Part shown: positions 28,512 to 38,444 of the stretch, piece by piece
How the letters are laid out: each line of letters begins with the position of its first letter
Position numbering within the stretch: the first letter of the stretch is position 1
Assembly: GCA_002794465.1 (NCBI GenBank)
Contig: MTSL01000010.1
Span: 4,969-65,335, forward strand
From: Paramicrosporidium saccamoebae
Lineage: Eukaryota; Rozellomycota
Direction: 5' to 3'
DNA: 60,367 nt
Program-made: the position numbers and the translations under genes
The notes under the pieces: generated by a model
Database searches by the model: none
What the model was told of the DNA's origin: nothing
Seen by the model: only the letters and a program-made list of their open reading frames with translations

Positions 28512-31500
28512 CTATTGCCAGTTGTAAGGCGGTCTTTGCGGCTGGTGCGGCTGCGATGGTGGAGGTGGCTGCGGTTGTTGAGACTGCTGGGGTAATAAAC
28601 TAGACAATCTCGGATCGACAGTCTTGAACACGGAATATTTGTCTTCTGGAGTGGGATATGTTGATTGTAAAGGCATCATGGGCCTCTGTGCTGCAGATTG
28701 GAATGGCATGGTCATTCCAATCTGGTCAGTTGGAACTCCTGTTGGAAATTTGCTAGTTGGCATTCCTCCTGTCAATACCCCGCCCGTTGGCATCCCTCCA
28801 GTAGATGGCATTCCCCCAGTAGAAAGTCCTCCCATCAGTATTCCGCCAGCTGGCATCCCCACAGTAGATGACATCCCCCCAGTAGAGAGTCCTCCTGTCA
28901 ATGCTCCGCCAGTCGGAATTCCTTGGTTTGACCCATTAAACGTCATTCCTGGGTTAAATCCACCATTGGGTAGACTCATTCCTCGATTGACAGACTGATG
29001 AGTTGGCATCCCCGTGGAGGTGCCCATCACGTTTGGCTGAAATTGCATTCCAAAATTCCCAGGTATCAATTCTGGCTGTCCCGACATGGATCTCTTTAAC
29101 ATGTACTGTGTTGTGGTCTGCTGCTGGGCCATTTGTCCATTGGGCATGGTCACCTGTCCGGTAGTCGAATATTCCCGAAAGATGGGCTGCGTGGGCATTT
29201 GGATCGATGACAGAGTGTTTTGAGGTTGGAGGACGGGAATGTCCCGCACGGCCCGGACTGGCTGCATCGGAGTGGGCAGTAGCACAGCTGCACTGGGAAG
29301 GGATGCCGCTCTTGTTGGCGACGTTTGGGTGGGACTCAGCGGTCTAGCCATCATCGGTGTCTTGGCAGTCAGACTGGCAAGCAGCTTATCCTGTCCAAGT
29401 TGTTCCAACCTCTTCAACTTTCGTCTTGTCACTCCTTGGAGTATAAGAAGAACATCGCCGTCTGAAAGTGTCAGCGTGGATTTTATCTTGTCCCTTGTCA
29501 CATTGTCGAGCCAAATCTCATCCAGCATCTTGTTGACACATTGGGTGGATATGTTGATGGCAGTTTTAGATTCAACTCCGCAATCCACCAGAAATTGCAA
29601 CCAGTCAAATCCCTTGACCTTGAAGCTCGTAGGGTCGACATTCGGTGACGGCTCGGCAGCGCCAGTATACTTTATACCACATCTCCTGTAGACATATTCC
29701 ACATCCCGTTCACTGAGCATGTCAATTGGGACCGAGATTTTATTGCCATTCAGCTTGTGAAGATGAACAACTCGGTCGGTAAAGGATACGTATGCCGCCT
29801 CCGTTTGAAACTTTCCAGACTTGTCCTTCCACAGCCTAGTGTCAGAGGGCGACGGTTCTACAAGAATAAGAAAATACCATTAGAGAATATACTGTGATCA
29901 GCAGCAGCCTTATCCGGACGGCTTGGCAATGCTTTGGGTTGGACAGCCCCCACCAAATTTGAAGGCGCTGTAGCTTTCTTTTCAGACTTTTTCAACGAAA
30001 CGGACGACCACGGATTCGATTTAACAGGACCTGGAGCAGCCACTTCTGCAATAACTCGTAACGGGGGCTGCTCAGTTATTGAAGTCTTTCTAAGCGATTC
30101 GGTGGCCCTGATAATCTCCAAATTTGATGGCTGCTTCACTGCGGCACTTGTGTCAACCCTTTCCACAGATTTTCGCAACTCAATCTTGGGCTCTACCTTG
30201 ACAGGATGTGGCGGTGGAGGTCTTACATAGTCACCCATTCGAGCTGGCGGTAACAAAGATCCAGCAGTGTTAACCCCTTGGGCTGACGGGGGCGGAGAAA
30301 TTCCAGCATCAATCCTCCGGGCTGGGGTGGGTGGCGGAGACGGAACAAGCTCGGATTTAGCAAAGGGCTGTTTCGGCTGTTGTGTTAGTTGCGGTAGCTG
30401 TGGCGGCTGAGGGGGATGGGACGGTGATTCGCTTCGTCCGTCATCAGAGGGTCGAGTAGGGAGAGGTGGCGCTGGTGGGGGAGGCGGAGGAGGCGGGGGA
30501 GGTATAGTCGTGATCGGCGCATTAGAAGTTCTGTTCGGCAAAGGGGGTGGCGGAGGAGGGGCTGTGGTTGCAGCGATTGGGACATTTTCGGTTGGTGGTT
30601 GTTTGCCAGCTTCTAATGTTCTTCTAGAACTGTCCAGCTGCTTCACCATGTCTACCGACTGCTGGGACTTTTGTAATAACTCTCCCAAGAATGGTAACTT
30701 TGCCATGCCATCCGTATTTGTATCGGCATCATCAGCGGGTATGCCATGTTCTTCAACTGCCGAGCCAGTGTAATTTTCTGCGTATTCAGAATGCTGCTGA
30801 TAATCCGTCTCTTCTTCAGGCGCAACATATTGGTCTTGATCCTCCATCGGGTCATCATAGTGCTCTTCGTCATAATACGCATCCACAGGATCAGCATATT
30901 GTTCTTCTTGATGCTCTCCACCGTAATGCTCATATCCAACATGGCTCTCTTGATAATCTTGACAATCGTTATATTCTTCATGAGGTGCACTCTTGTCATG
31001 CTGTTCACTGGCACCATAATGATCATTTTCGTCATATTCGGCATCCTTGTAATCATGCATATTCTCACCATTGTCGCCATATTCTGTACTCTTGTAATCA
31101 TGCACATTCTCACCATTGTCGTCATATCCTGCACTCTTGTAATCGTGCTCAATTTCACCATTGTCGTCATATCCTGCAATCTTGTAATCGTGCCCATGTT
31201 CGCCATTGTTGTCATATTGCTCACATTCTTTCACTTCCGACGGCATCTCGACATTTTCAAACTCGCCATCATCGATTAGGTACGATTTGGGAACCAGTCC
31301 TTGTTGATTTCCATTGGATACTAGCCACCAATCTTCTTCACTGTCATCTAGAATAAATACTTGTTGGCCTTCTGTCACAGTCAGCTCATCTTCTTGCTGG
31401 GCTTTATAATCATACAATACAGTAGTTGATTGTCTTTCCGAGGGCAGAGGCTCTTTTGGGGGCGCTTGCACAACAACAGGATCTTCTATAGAGGGAACAG

Positions 31501-32311
31501 AATGACTGGTTCTAACTAATTTTTCAAATTCTTTTCCATCATTCTTTCCCAGAACAATCTTTCGGTTCTCCCCTTGAATGGTGATCAGCTCTCCAGTTTT
31601 TCTATCAAACGACGTAATTTCCGTTATTCCACAACTACATTCTACAATCTATAGGAAGTCAGTCACCACTCTGCTTAAACCTTTTCCTTTCCATGTACAA
31701 AGACTACCATTCCATTTTCAAGGACCAGTAGCTTTCCCTTTAGCTTCTTCTCTGCATGCAACTCGGCCGACCATTTTTTCTTTGTTTGTATATTAGGAAA
31801 GAGTGTCTTTAATCCCACGCTCACCTGCACCGGTGCCGGGTTCGGGATTTCAAAAATATTTCCACCACTCCCACTCCCACTCTCACCCCCATCATCCCTG
31901 TTCTCATTTTCAGCATCATCAGTTTCCTGGACATAGTTCGAGGGAACCAATCCGTACTGTCCCGCAGAATTGCGGACCAGCCACCAATCTTCATCCAGAC
32001 GGTCCAGCAGGGTGAGAGACTCGCCCTCGGCAAATGACACTTCATTATCCTCTTGAGCGGCGTATTCATATATCGCCCAAACCAGACCCAGGCTCTCCAA
32101 CTACAGATGAGCAAAATAAACAGAGTACGGGCTCGACATAATTCGCAGGTATCAGTCCGAGACGGTCGGCAGCGCGGAGCGGATGGGCCAGATGCCACGA
32201 CTCGGGTCCACCCGGTAGTAGACACAGCAGTTCATCTTCAGAAAAGGATAGCTCCTCCGAGTCGGCCGCCTCATAGCTGTACAGAGCCTTCACCACATTG
32301 TCATATGGCAT
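28512..32311 (-). CDS. SLA1: Endocytic adaptor Sla1
   Basis: Actin-patch adaptor linking cargo, clathrin and Arp2/3 activators. Four exons (32129..32311, 31681..32100, 29893..31648, 28512..29857) with 28-, 32- and 35-nt introns give 1234 aa. In order: SH3 at 5-58 (VKALYSYEAADSEELSF), SH3 at 64-118 (WAIYEYAAQEDNEVSF), a PH-like segment at 150-255, and SH3 at 275-330 (TTVLYDYKAQQEDELTV). Then an acidic DYK-x-GYDDNGE repeat, a long polyproline region, SHD1 across the last junction (LWKDKSGKFQTEAAYV), and SHD2 (FDWLQFLVDCGV). The tail holds TGGMP-type repeats that may be a degenerate form of the LxxQxTG motifs phosphorylated by Ark/Prk kinases. The SH3-SH3-SH3-SHD1-SHD2 order is fungal. Confidence 0.93.
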
Positions 32312-32491
32312 TGCTCGCTCTCCGGCCCGCTGCACTCTGATTGGCCCTCATGCAAGACTGCATTTTGTATTGACATCCAAGCCCAAGAATAGCATGACGG
32401 CAGTAAGTGTACATTAACGGACATTTATCTAATTAATTCATGAGCCTGAGGCCATGGGCCGGGTGAGTGCGATGCAAATTAAAGAATAAAT

Positions 32492-33153
32492 ATGGAATCA
32501 CCGCATAGGAACCCACGCAAGAACGTGCCATTCTCTCCAGAAGACACGCTGCGTATCCAGAAACAACTGGACGTGCCGGTCGATGTGGAGCACATTGCAT
32601 TTCGACCATCAGCACAGGGTACGGTTGCGTATGTGGAGGGTTGGCGGGCACTGCATCTGGCCAACGAGGTTTTTGGCTTTTCAGGCTGGTCCTCGGAGAT
32701 ATTGTCGCTGGCCACCGACTTTGTAGATACGGAAGGCGGACGCGTGACACTTGGAGTTTCTTGTATGGTACGCGTTTCGCTCCGGGACGGCACATTCCAC
32801 GACGTACAACTTATCGCGCATTTAACGTCTAGGATATTGGCTATGGATCGTCAGAGAATCAACGGAGCAAGGCGGCAGCATATGAAAAGGCGCGCAAAGA
32901 AGCAGTGACGGATGCTATGAAACGGGCCCTGCGCATGTTTGGAAATCGACTGGGCAATTGCGCCTACGACAAGACGTTTCTGCAACAGGTGCGGTCAAAG
33001 AGCCGTCCAAATTCGACCAGCAAACCCGTTAATTTGGCCACAACGATACCGCCAGTAAGCTTTGTGCCGAAATGGCAACATCCAAAGTCGGCACCAGCTC
33101 CCTCCTCCGAGATGGACAATGAACTGGTGGTTACAGAGGAGCGTATCTTTTGA
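32492..33153 (+). CDS. RAD52: Recombination mediator Rad52, short form
   Basis: Single-strand annealing and homologous recombination protein. Exons 32492..32803 and 32833..33153 flank a 29-nt intron; the junction restores [25 protein letters not shown], the core of the Rad52 DNA-binding domain. [20 protein letters not shown] precedes it. The product is only 210 aa, essentially the annealing domain, against about 420-470 aa in human and yeast. An alternative reading splices 33143..33171 (29 nt, GTATCT..GTGTAG) to a third exon ending at 33302. That adds about 45 acidic/polar residues (LEFGSFFTDASFDINEQN) and gives 250 aa. Either form lacks an obvious Rad51-binding tail. Confidence 0.9.
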
Positions 33154-33445
33154 TGGCTGTTTACGGTGTAGAAACGCTAGAATTTGGCTCATTCTTCACC
33201 GATGCCTCCTTTGACATTAATGAGCAAAACTATGATCACAACAAGTCGGCTATGCGGCCCAAATTGCAACACAGTACCCACTCCACACAATCTAATAATT
33301 AGAATCACCCATGACGGAACGGGCGGAAAACCGATCAGTGCAAATGCCCACCACAGCATATCGAAATCCAAACTAATTAAATGTAAAATTTATGTGCGGG
33401 TGATTCGTGTAATACAAGCAATTGGACAGGTCGAAGGAAAATGGG

Positions 33446-35536
33446 TCAGGCCCCAAGGACGACGGTGGGGAGGTTTAATTGCTGTCGATGCTTAGCTATC
33501 CATCGTCCAACCGGCGAATAATGGTTGTTGACAAACAATTGCACATTGTTACATAGCATTCGTTCCAGCATAGAGGCTACTCCATGCACCAGTCCATTGG
33601 GTACTAATCCGGAAATGCCCAGCGCCACCTCCAGATCGTGAAGTGTTACTACTCCGTCGGGAGACTCTTCACTCTGTGCCTCCATAATCATGTAAATGAT
33701 GTCAGAGCCAATCCCAGCCTTGCGAGCAGCGTCATGGGTGTAATCCAGCAGTCGACCTGGTCCCGCATGACAGGACCGGTAATAGAGCAATTTTTGGGAG
33801 GGATCGTCCCGAATGTCAGCGCCACAATTATCCGCTCCCCGAGAGAAGATGGTGCACACTATTGGGGCAGACAGATCGGTCTTGAATTGGTCGAGGAACC
33901 TGATAAAGGGCGCAGTGGCAGTCCAAGTCGTCTGTAGGGCTTCCAAATCGGCAGGGACGGAAAAAGTGTCTACGATAAAGTTCATGGAACGGAACGCAAG
34001 CACCACATCCCGACAAGCACCAAAATTGGCTACGACCTCTGAATCTGTGGCAGTGATTACGGGCACCACAACTGTTTGGGCTCGAACGCCGTGTTCTGCA
34101 AAGAGCGGAGCGGGTAGCGCCACCAGTCCCCGATAAGGCAGCAATTTGATGGTCATAAGAGCCTGTCGCCGCACCACAAAGTGCTCGGAAGGAAAAGCCG
34201 AGAGGGGCGCCATTGAGGCAGTGGTGTTGAACACGAACAGATCAGAATACTCTATTCGCTGTCCCGGATTTCGGGGGTCCAGGAGAGGAGGTACAATTAG
34301 AGTGCGGTTTAGCATGGGCGCAATGAGCAAGGCCTTTTGTAAAGTTTCCAATTGCATAAGCGGAGTGCCGTGAGGCTCATACAACAAATAACGTCGACGC
34401 ACTGACTCATTATCTATCGGATCGCTGTCCAAATCAAGAATACATTTCGGGGCCGGTTCAGGCTCCGCAAAGATCCCGGGATAATCATTCCGTTGACGTT
34501 CCATCCGACGAGCGGCCAGAACACGCACCGAATCAACCTGTTGTTCGAGACAATCAAAAACTGGAATGTCTTTGAGAGGGCTTATTGCGGATCCTGGACT
34601 CAGTAGCGTCTTGCCATCCAGGATCAGGTATTCCCACAAGTACTGTCGCCAAGAAAACGTGTCCATCAGTGGCGTGGCATACAGGGGAGGCGTTTCATTA
34701 TGGATCCGCCAATCAATGTAACGTTGGAGGTCTGACCACATCCAAGGGAAGAAGACTATGATTGTCGCTGGACGCTGCTTTAGGGCAGTTGCACCGCCAT
34801 CTAATGCCAAGCCCAGGATGCTCCGTCCGGTCCGGGTGATTATTCGCTCTTTTCCATCCACAAAGTGTCGAGTCAGGGCGGAGAGGGCTTCTTTTAACAT
34901 GTCGTCTCGAATGTCCTCGACCATGTCAATAAAAACGGCAAATTCGGTAGACTCGATAGACTCGGGTCGCCATGCGCGCAAAGTCTGTTCCTTGAAAGAG
35001 CCTTTAATGGTGTGTGTATACACCTTGCCTGCGTGCCAACTTAATTGATCTGCAAATGCAGCCACGTCCTCCATCTCATCCGGTACCACAAACTGTAAAT
35101 GAACTGTGCATCCCATCATTTCCACGCGACGTAATCGATCCATCAGTTCATCCAGCTCGGGTCGTGAAAAAGCGAGGATAAGGCGGAAATGAAGGTGCTT
35201 GCAAGATGACAATGTCATTCGCAGTGGTCGTTCTGTCCCATTGCTGACACGGGGATATGTTTGCTGAAACAATAGTCCAAATTCATTTCTTCCAAAGTCA
35301 ATGTAGTCCCACACGACAAACAGTGCGCCTGCCAAGAGAATCAGCGTTCCCAGCACCCGCACTCCCCCACTCCATCGTCCCATCAACACCCTCGAAAGCC
35401 AACAATCGTTTTCACGTCCCGATTTGGCTAAACTCTCTCCCAAATCGGCTAGCTGATCATTGCCTCTGTCCGCACGTATCTCTTGCTCGGGTCCACTCTT
35501 ATTCTCCCCATCTTGGTCCGCTCCTATTCTCTCCAT
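33446..35536 (-). CDS. Fused glycosyltransferase paralogue A (DxD lost)
   Basis: 696 aa, single exon, with a type II anchor at about residues 58-78 (GGVRVLGTLILLAGALFVVW). It is the most diverged of three tandem paralogues. The C-terminal half shows the fucosyltransferase-like layout: YLLYEPHGTPLMQLETLQKA and LNRTLIVPPLL, IFSRGADNCGADI, and a final LFVNNHYSPVGRWI. In the N-terminal half, the stretch matching the EDDIEV acidic motif of the sisters reads DMVEDI, so the GT-A active site is probably dead. It also lacks the intron shared by the other two. The ATG used (35536) lies inside a 25-bp tandem repeat, so the real start could be downstream. Confidence 0.72.
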   Translation of the reverse strand: MERIGADQDGENKSGPEQEIRADRGNDQLADLGESLAKSGRENDCWLSRVLMGRWSGGVRVLGTLILLAGALFVVWDYIDFGRNEFGLLFQQTYPRVSNGTERPLRMTLSSCKHLHFRLILAFSRPELDELMDRLRRVEMMGCTVHLQFVVPDEMEDVAAFADQLSWHAGKVYTHTIKGSFKEQTLRAWRPESIESTEFAVFIDMVEDIRDDMLKEALSALTRHFVDGKERIITRTGRSILGLALDGGATALKQRPATIIVFFPWMWSDLQRYIDWRIHNETPPLYATPLMDTFSWRQYLWEYLILDGKTLLSPGSAISPLKDIPVFDCLEQQVDSVRVLAARRMERQRNDYPGIFAEPEPAPKCILDLDSDPIDNESVRRRYLLYEPHGTPLMQLETLQKALLIAPMLNRTLIVPPLLDPRNPGQRIEYSDLFVFNTTASMAPLSAFPSEHFVVRRQALMTIKLLPYRGLVALPAPLFAEHGVRAQTVVVPVITATDSEVVANFGACRDVVLAFRSMNFIVDTFSVPADLEALQTTWTATAPFIRFLDQFKTDLSAPIVCTIFSRGADNCGADIRDDPSQKLLYYRSCHAGPGRLLDYTHDAARKAGIGSDIIYMIMEAQSEESPDGVVTLHDLEVALGISGLVPNGLVHGVASMLERMLCNNVQLFVNNHYSPVGRWIAKHRQQLNLPTVVLGA

Positions 35537-35657
35537 CTTGGTCCGCTCTTATCCTCTCCATCTTGGTCCGCTCTTACTCTTTCCATCTTGTTCCGCTCTC
35601 ATTCTCTCAATCTGAATCCATTCTTATCCTCTCAATCTGGGGTTGCTAACTCGGCTC
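35508..35657. repeat. 25-bp tandem repeat spanning a start codon
   Basis: Six copies with an exact 25-bp period (CCATCTTGGTCCGCTCNTATNCTCT) begin at 35508, 35533, 35558, 35583, 35608 and 35633. The first four copies carry CCAT, an ATG on the minus strand; the last two read CAAT. The annotated start of paralogue A is one of these ATGs. Confidence 0.93.
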
Positions 35658-35701
35658 TCTTAATCCCAACCCTCGCAGTTCCACATTGTCTAAGACACCA
35701 T

Positions 35702-38113
35702 TTATTTCTGTCCAAGTAACTTTGCTGGCAGGGCAGGATCCCTACTCTGCATTATCCTATTACTGACAGTCGAATATGTGTTGCCGAGGAAAAATTGCGC
35801 CCGTCGACAAACCTCCATGCCGATCCACGGTGCCAAGGCTGTTCGCACTGATGGCGGCATTTGGGCCAGTTCCGTGGCTGAATCGATCAAAAGGCTCTTG
35901 TCAGTGTATACTGTGAGCAATCGACCATTCTGTTTCGCTGTCAGCAATTCGGGCAAGGGTATCTCGTTTAACACATACACTGACGCCAATTCAATTTTCA
36001 ATTCAGAAGCTGCACTAACCGCATATTCCAGGGTCCGCTCTGGCGTGGCAGCACAACTTCGGAAGGATGTCAACTTTTGTTCCTCCGTCGGCTCCTTGGT
36101 TCTCTTGACGTCGCGTCCACAATCATCAGCCACATCGCCTCGAGAGACGACAACACATGCCAAAGGTGCTGCAATGTCTGCAAAGATGCGATCAATGACC
36201 TTGGCAATTGTCTCGGTGGGCCGGATTCCCGTGTTGATCCAATGGATAAAGGGGGTTTGGGTGGCCTCGCTGGAAAAGTTAGTAAAGGCGCCAGTTAAAT
36301 GACGAAATGCCAGCACACGGTCATTGCATCCCCCAAACTGTCTAATAATTGCCGGCTCCTCGGTGGGATACACATGGAGTACTGCCTGGTTCGCAATAAC
36401 CAATCCAGCCTCCGTCAGAAGATTGTCGGTAAATCTCATCGTATCATTCTTTCGCAACGACCACGGCACAAAATGAACCACCCGTTCAATCCAATTGTAA
36501 AAGGTTTGCGTGAAACGCTCAAACGAAATTGTCTCCACCCCTTGTGGTGGATCAAAGACAATGAGCTTTTCCATGGGAATTGGAACACCTTCAATGTAAA
36601 AGGGCGGTACCACCAGCTTTCGTTCTAGCAATCGTGCCCATACCACCGCATTCTGCAACGCATTAATTTGTTCCACCAAACCCATCTGGGGCTCATACAA
36701 AAGGTATTTGACTTCGGAAGATCCATTTGGCACTGGGAAGGTGACACTGTCCAGGACACAGGTGGGGTTACGTTGTGGAAAGGACCATCCGCTGGCCTCC
36801 ATCATTTCCACAGTATACAATCCCAGCTGCGTCAGGGCGTGCATATCTGTCACCCTTTCATGGTGATAAGAAACAATGGGCAACTCTCGTAGCGGTTTCA
36901 TCTCGGCTACTAGAGACTCGAACTGCTCCGGATCTGTCAATAATGGCACTGTAAAGTAATTGAGCTGATTAGTGCCGATATCGTCAACCAAGGGCTCCTG
37001 TGGTTGGCCTTTAGTATGTTCGCCCTGTTCGCGATGATGCGTGCTGAAGCTGGCCTGTCGCTCCAAGGCCGGATATAACATCACCTGGCCTCGCATGTAC
37101 ATGAACTCGATTAGAAACTTTTTCCACGAACGTCGCCAAAACTTTGTCGCCGAATCCCGGATCGATACATTCAATACCCAATCATCTGCAGTCCGACGCC
37201 ACGCGTAAAACTCTAAAAACTCGCGCCATCGCCATGGAACATAGAGAGCGCCCCAGCTACAGGGTAATTGGAAGAGAAACTGCGTGTCTGCGCCAATCGT
37301 CTGTTGGGGTATCCATTCTTCGTTCGGGATGGCAATTTCATTGTAACGCGGCGTATTGAGGGAAATGCCTATAAACCGTTCGTTCCATATGGATGGAGCA
37401 GCCCGTACTCCCCCCGGAAGTAAATACTTGGCCAACGCCACAATGGTATAATCAAAGAAAAAGGGTGACACCTCAATGTCATCCTCAAAGAAAAAGGCAA
37501 ATTCAGAATCCGACACTGGTCGCCAGCTCTCCATGATTGTCTACATTCATCAGAACCGTCATCAAAATACCCTCTCCAAACCCACTCGTTCGGCATGCCG
37601 ATTTATGCGGGTTCGTCCATGCTCCCAGCGGTAGGAATCCACAAAATCAATCACCTTTTCATGCGCCTCCCCGTCCATATGGAAATCCAAATGCACCGGA
37701 AATCCCCTATAGTCCACCTCCAAAGACTGCAACAGACGACGCAACGAGGCACGACGTTTCCAGGCGAACACTATTACTCGGAACGTGCAGTTTCCACGCA
37801 GCTGCTCGGCCGCATGGATTGCCCGCTGCGTCAGTTGACTGCGGTCAGCGCGTTTCGGAGCGGACAATGGCCTCGGAAGCGCCCGTAACTGCTCTCGCCA
37901 CGACGTTTCAGTTGACACATTAGGTGCTGTGAATAGGTACAGTCCAGTGCAGACCACCACAACACCCACTGCAATGACCAGTAGTCGGCCCACAAGAGTA
38001 AGACTATTGCCGATCGTCCTGCTATGTGACAATGTCAGCATAATCCGATTCAACACTGACGTTTCAGCCGTTTCTATTCTGGGCCACCAATCTATCCGTT
38101 TTGGGTATTGCAT
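35702..38113 (-). CDS. Fused GT-A / fucosyltransferase-like protein, paralogue B
   Basis: 793 aa from two exons (37571..38113, 35702..37540) with a 30-nt intron; the junction reads LER-TIMESW. Signal anchor at about 40-65. The N-terminal catalytic module starts FRVIVFAWKRRASLRRLLQS and carries the acidic motif AFFFEDDIEVSPFF, a GT-A-type metal/nucleotide site. The C-terminal module (from YLLYEPQMGLVEQINALQNA and ERKLVVPPF) ends in FLGNTYSTVSNRI. Together with CVVVSRGDVADDCG it resembles GDP-fucose O-fucosyltransferases (NRTLVVPP, RRGD and SSF/S motifs). A bifunctional lumenal enzyme is inferred; donor and acceptor are unknown. Confidence 0.75.
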
Positions 38114-38349
38114 AATTGTATTCTTTAGTCTAAGGACCAGTGAGCATAATGAGAACCCGAAACAGCGTGATAACGGGACGGTATAAAATAGCGCTGTAGC
38201 TGCAAGGCCACTTTCATGTTGTGATCAAGCCTGTAATCGAACTAACGCTGTGGACAAATTGTCGTTCACACTACTCCACACGACTCTACATTACTTTACA
38301 TCCAACTCGCGTTCAATCCGCATTTAATTCACCTTCAATTCACACTAGA

Positions 38350-38440
38350 CCCACACCCACATTCAACTCGCCTTTGATTCACATTGGACCCGCACCCACA
38401 TTAGACCTACACCCACATTAGACCTATACCCACATTCAAC
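38350..38440. repeat. CACCCACATTAGACCTA repeats
   Basis: Five imperfect copies of a 17-18-bp unit built on CACCCACATT(A/C)(G/A)AC lie directly after the stop codon of paralogue C, in the 330-bp gap before paralogue B. Looser CATT..CAACTCG variants extend left to about 38290. Confidence 0.75.
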
Positions 38441-38444
38441 TGGT

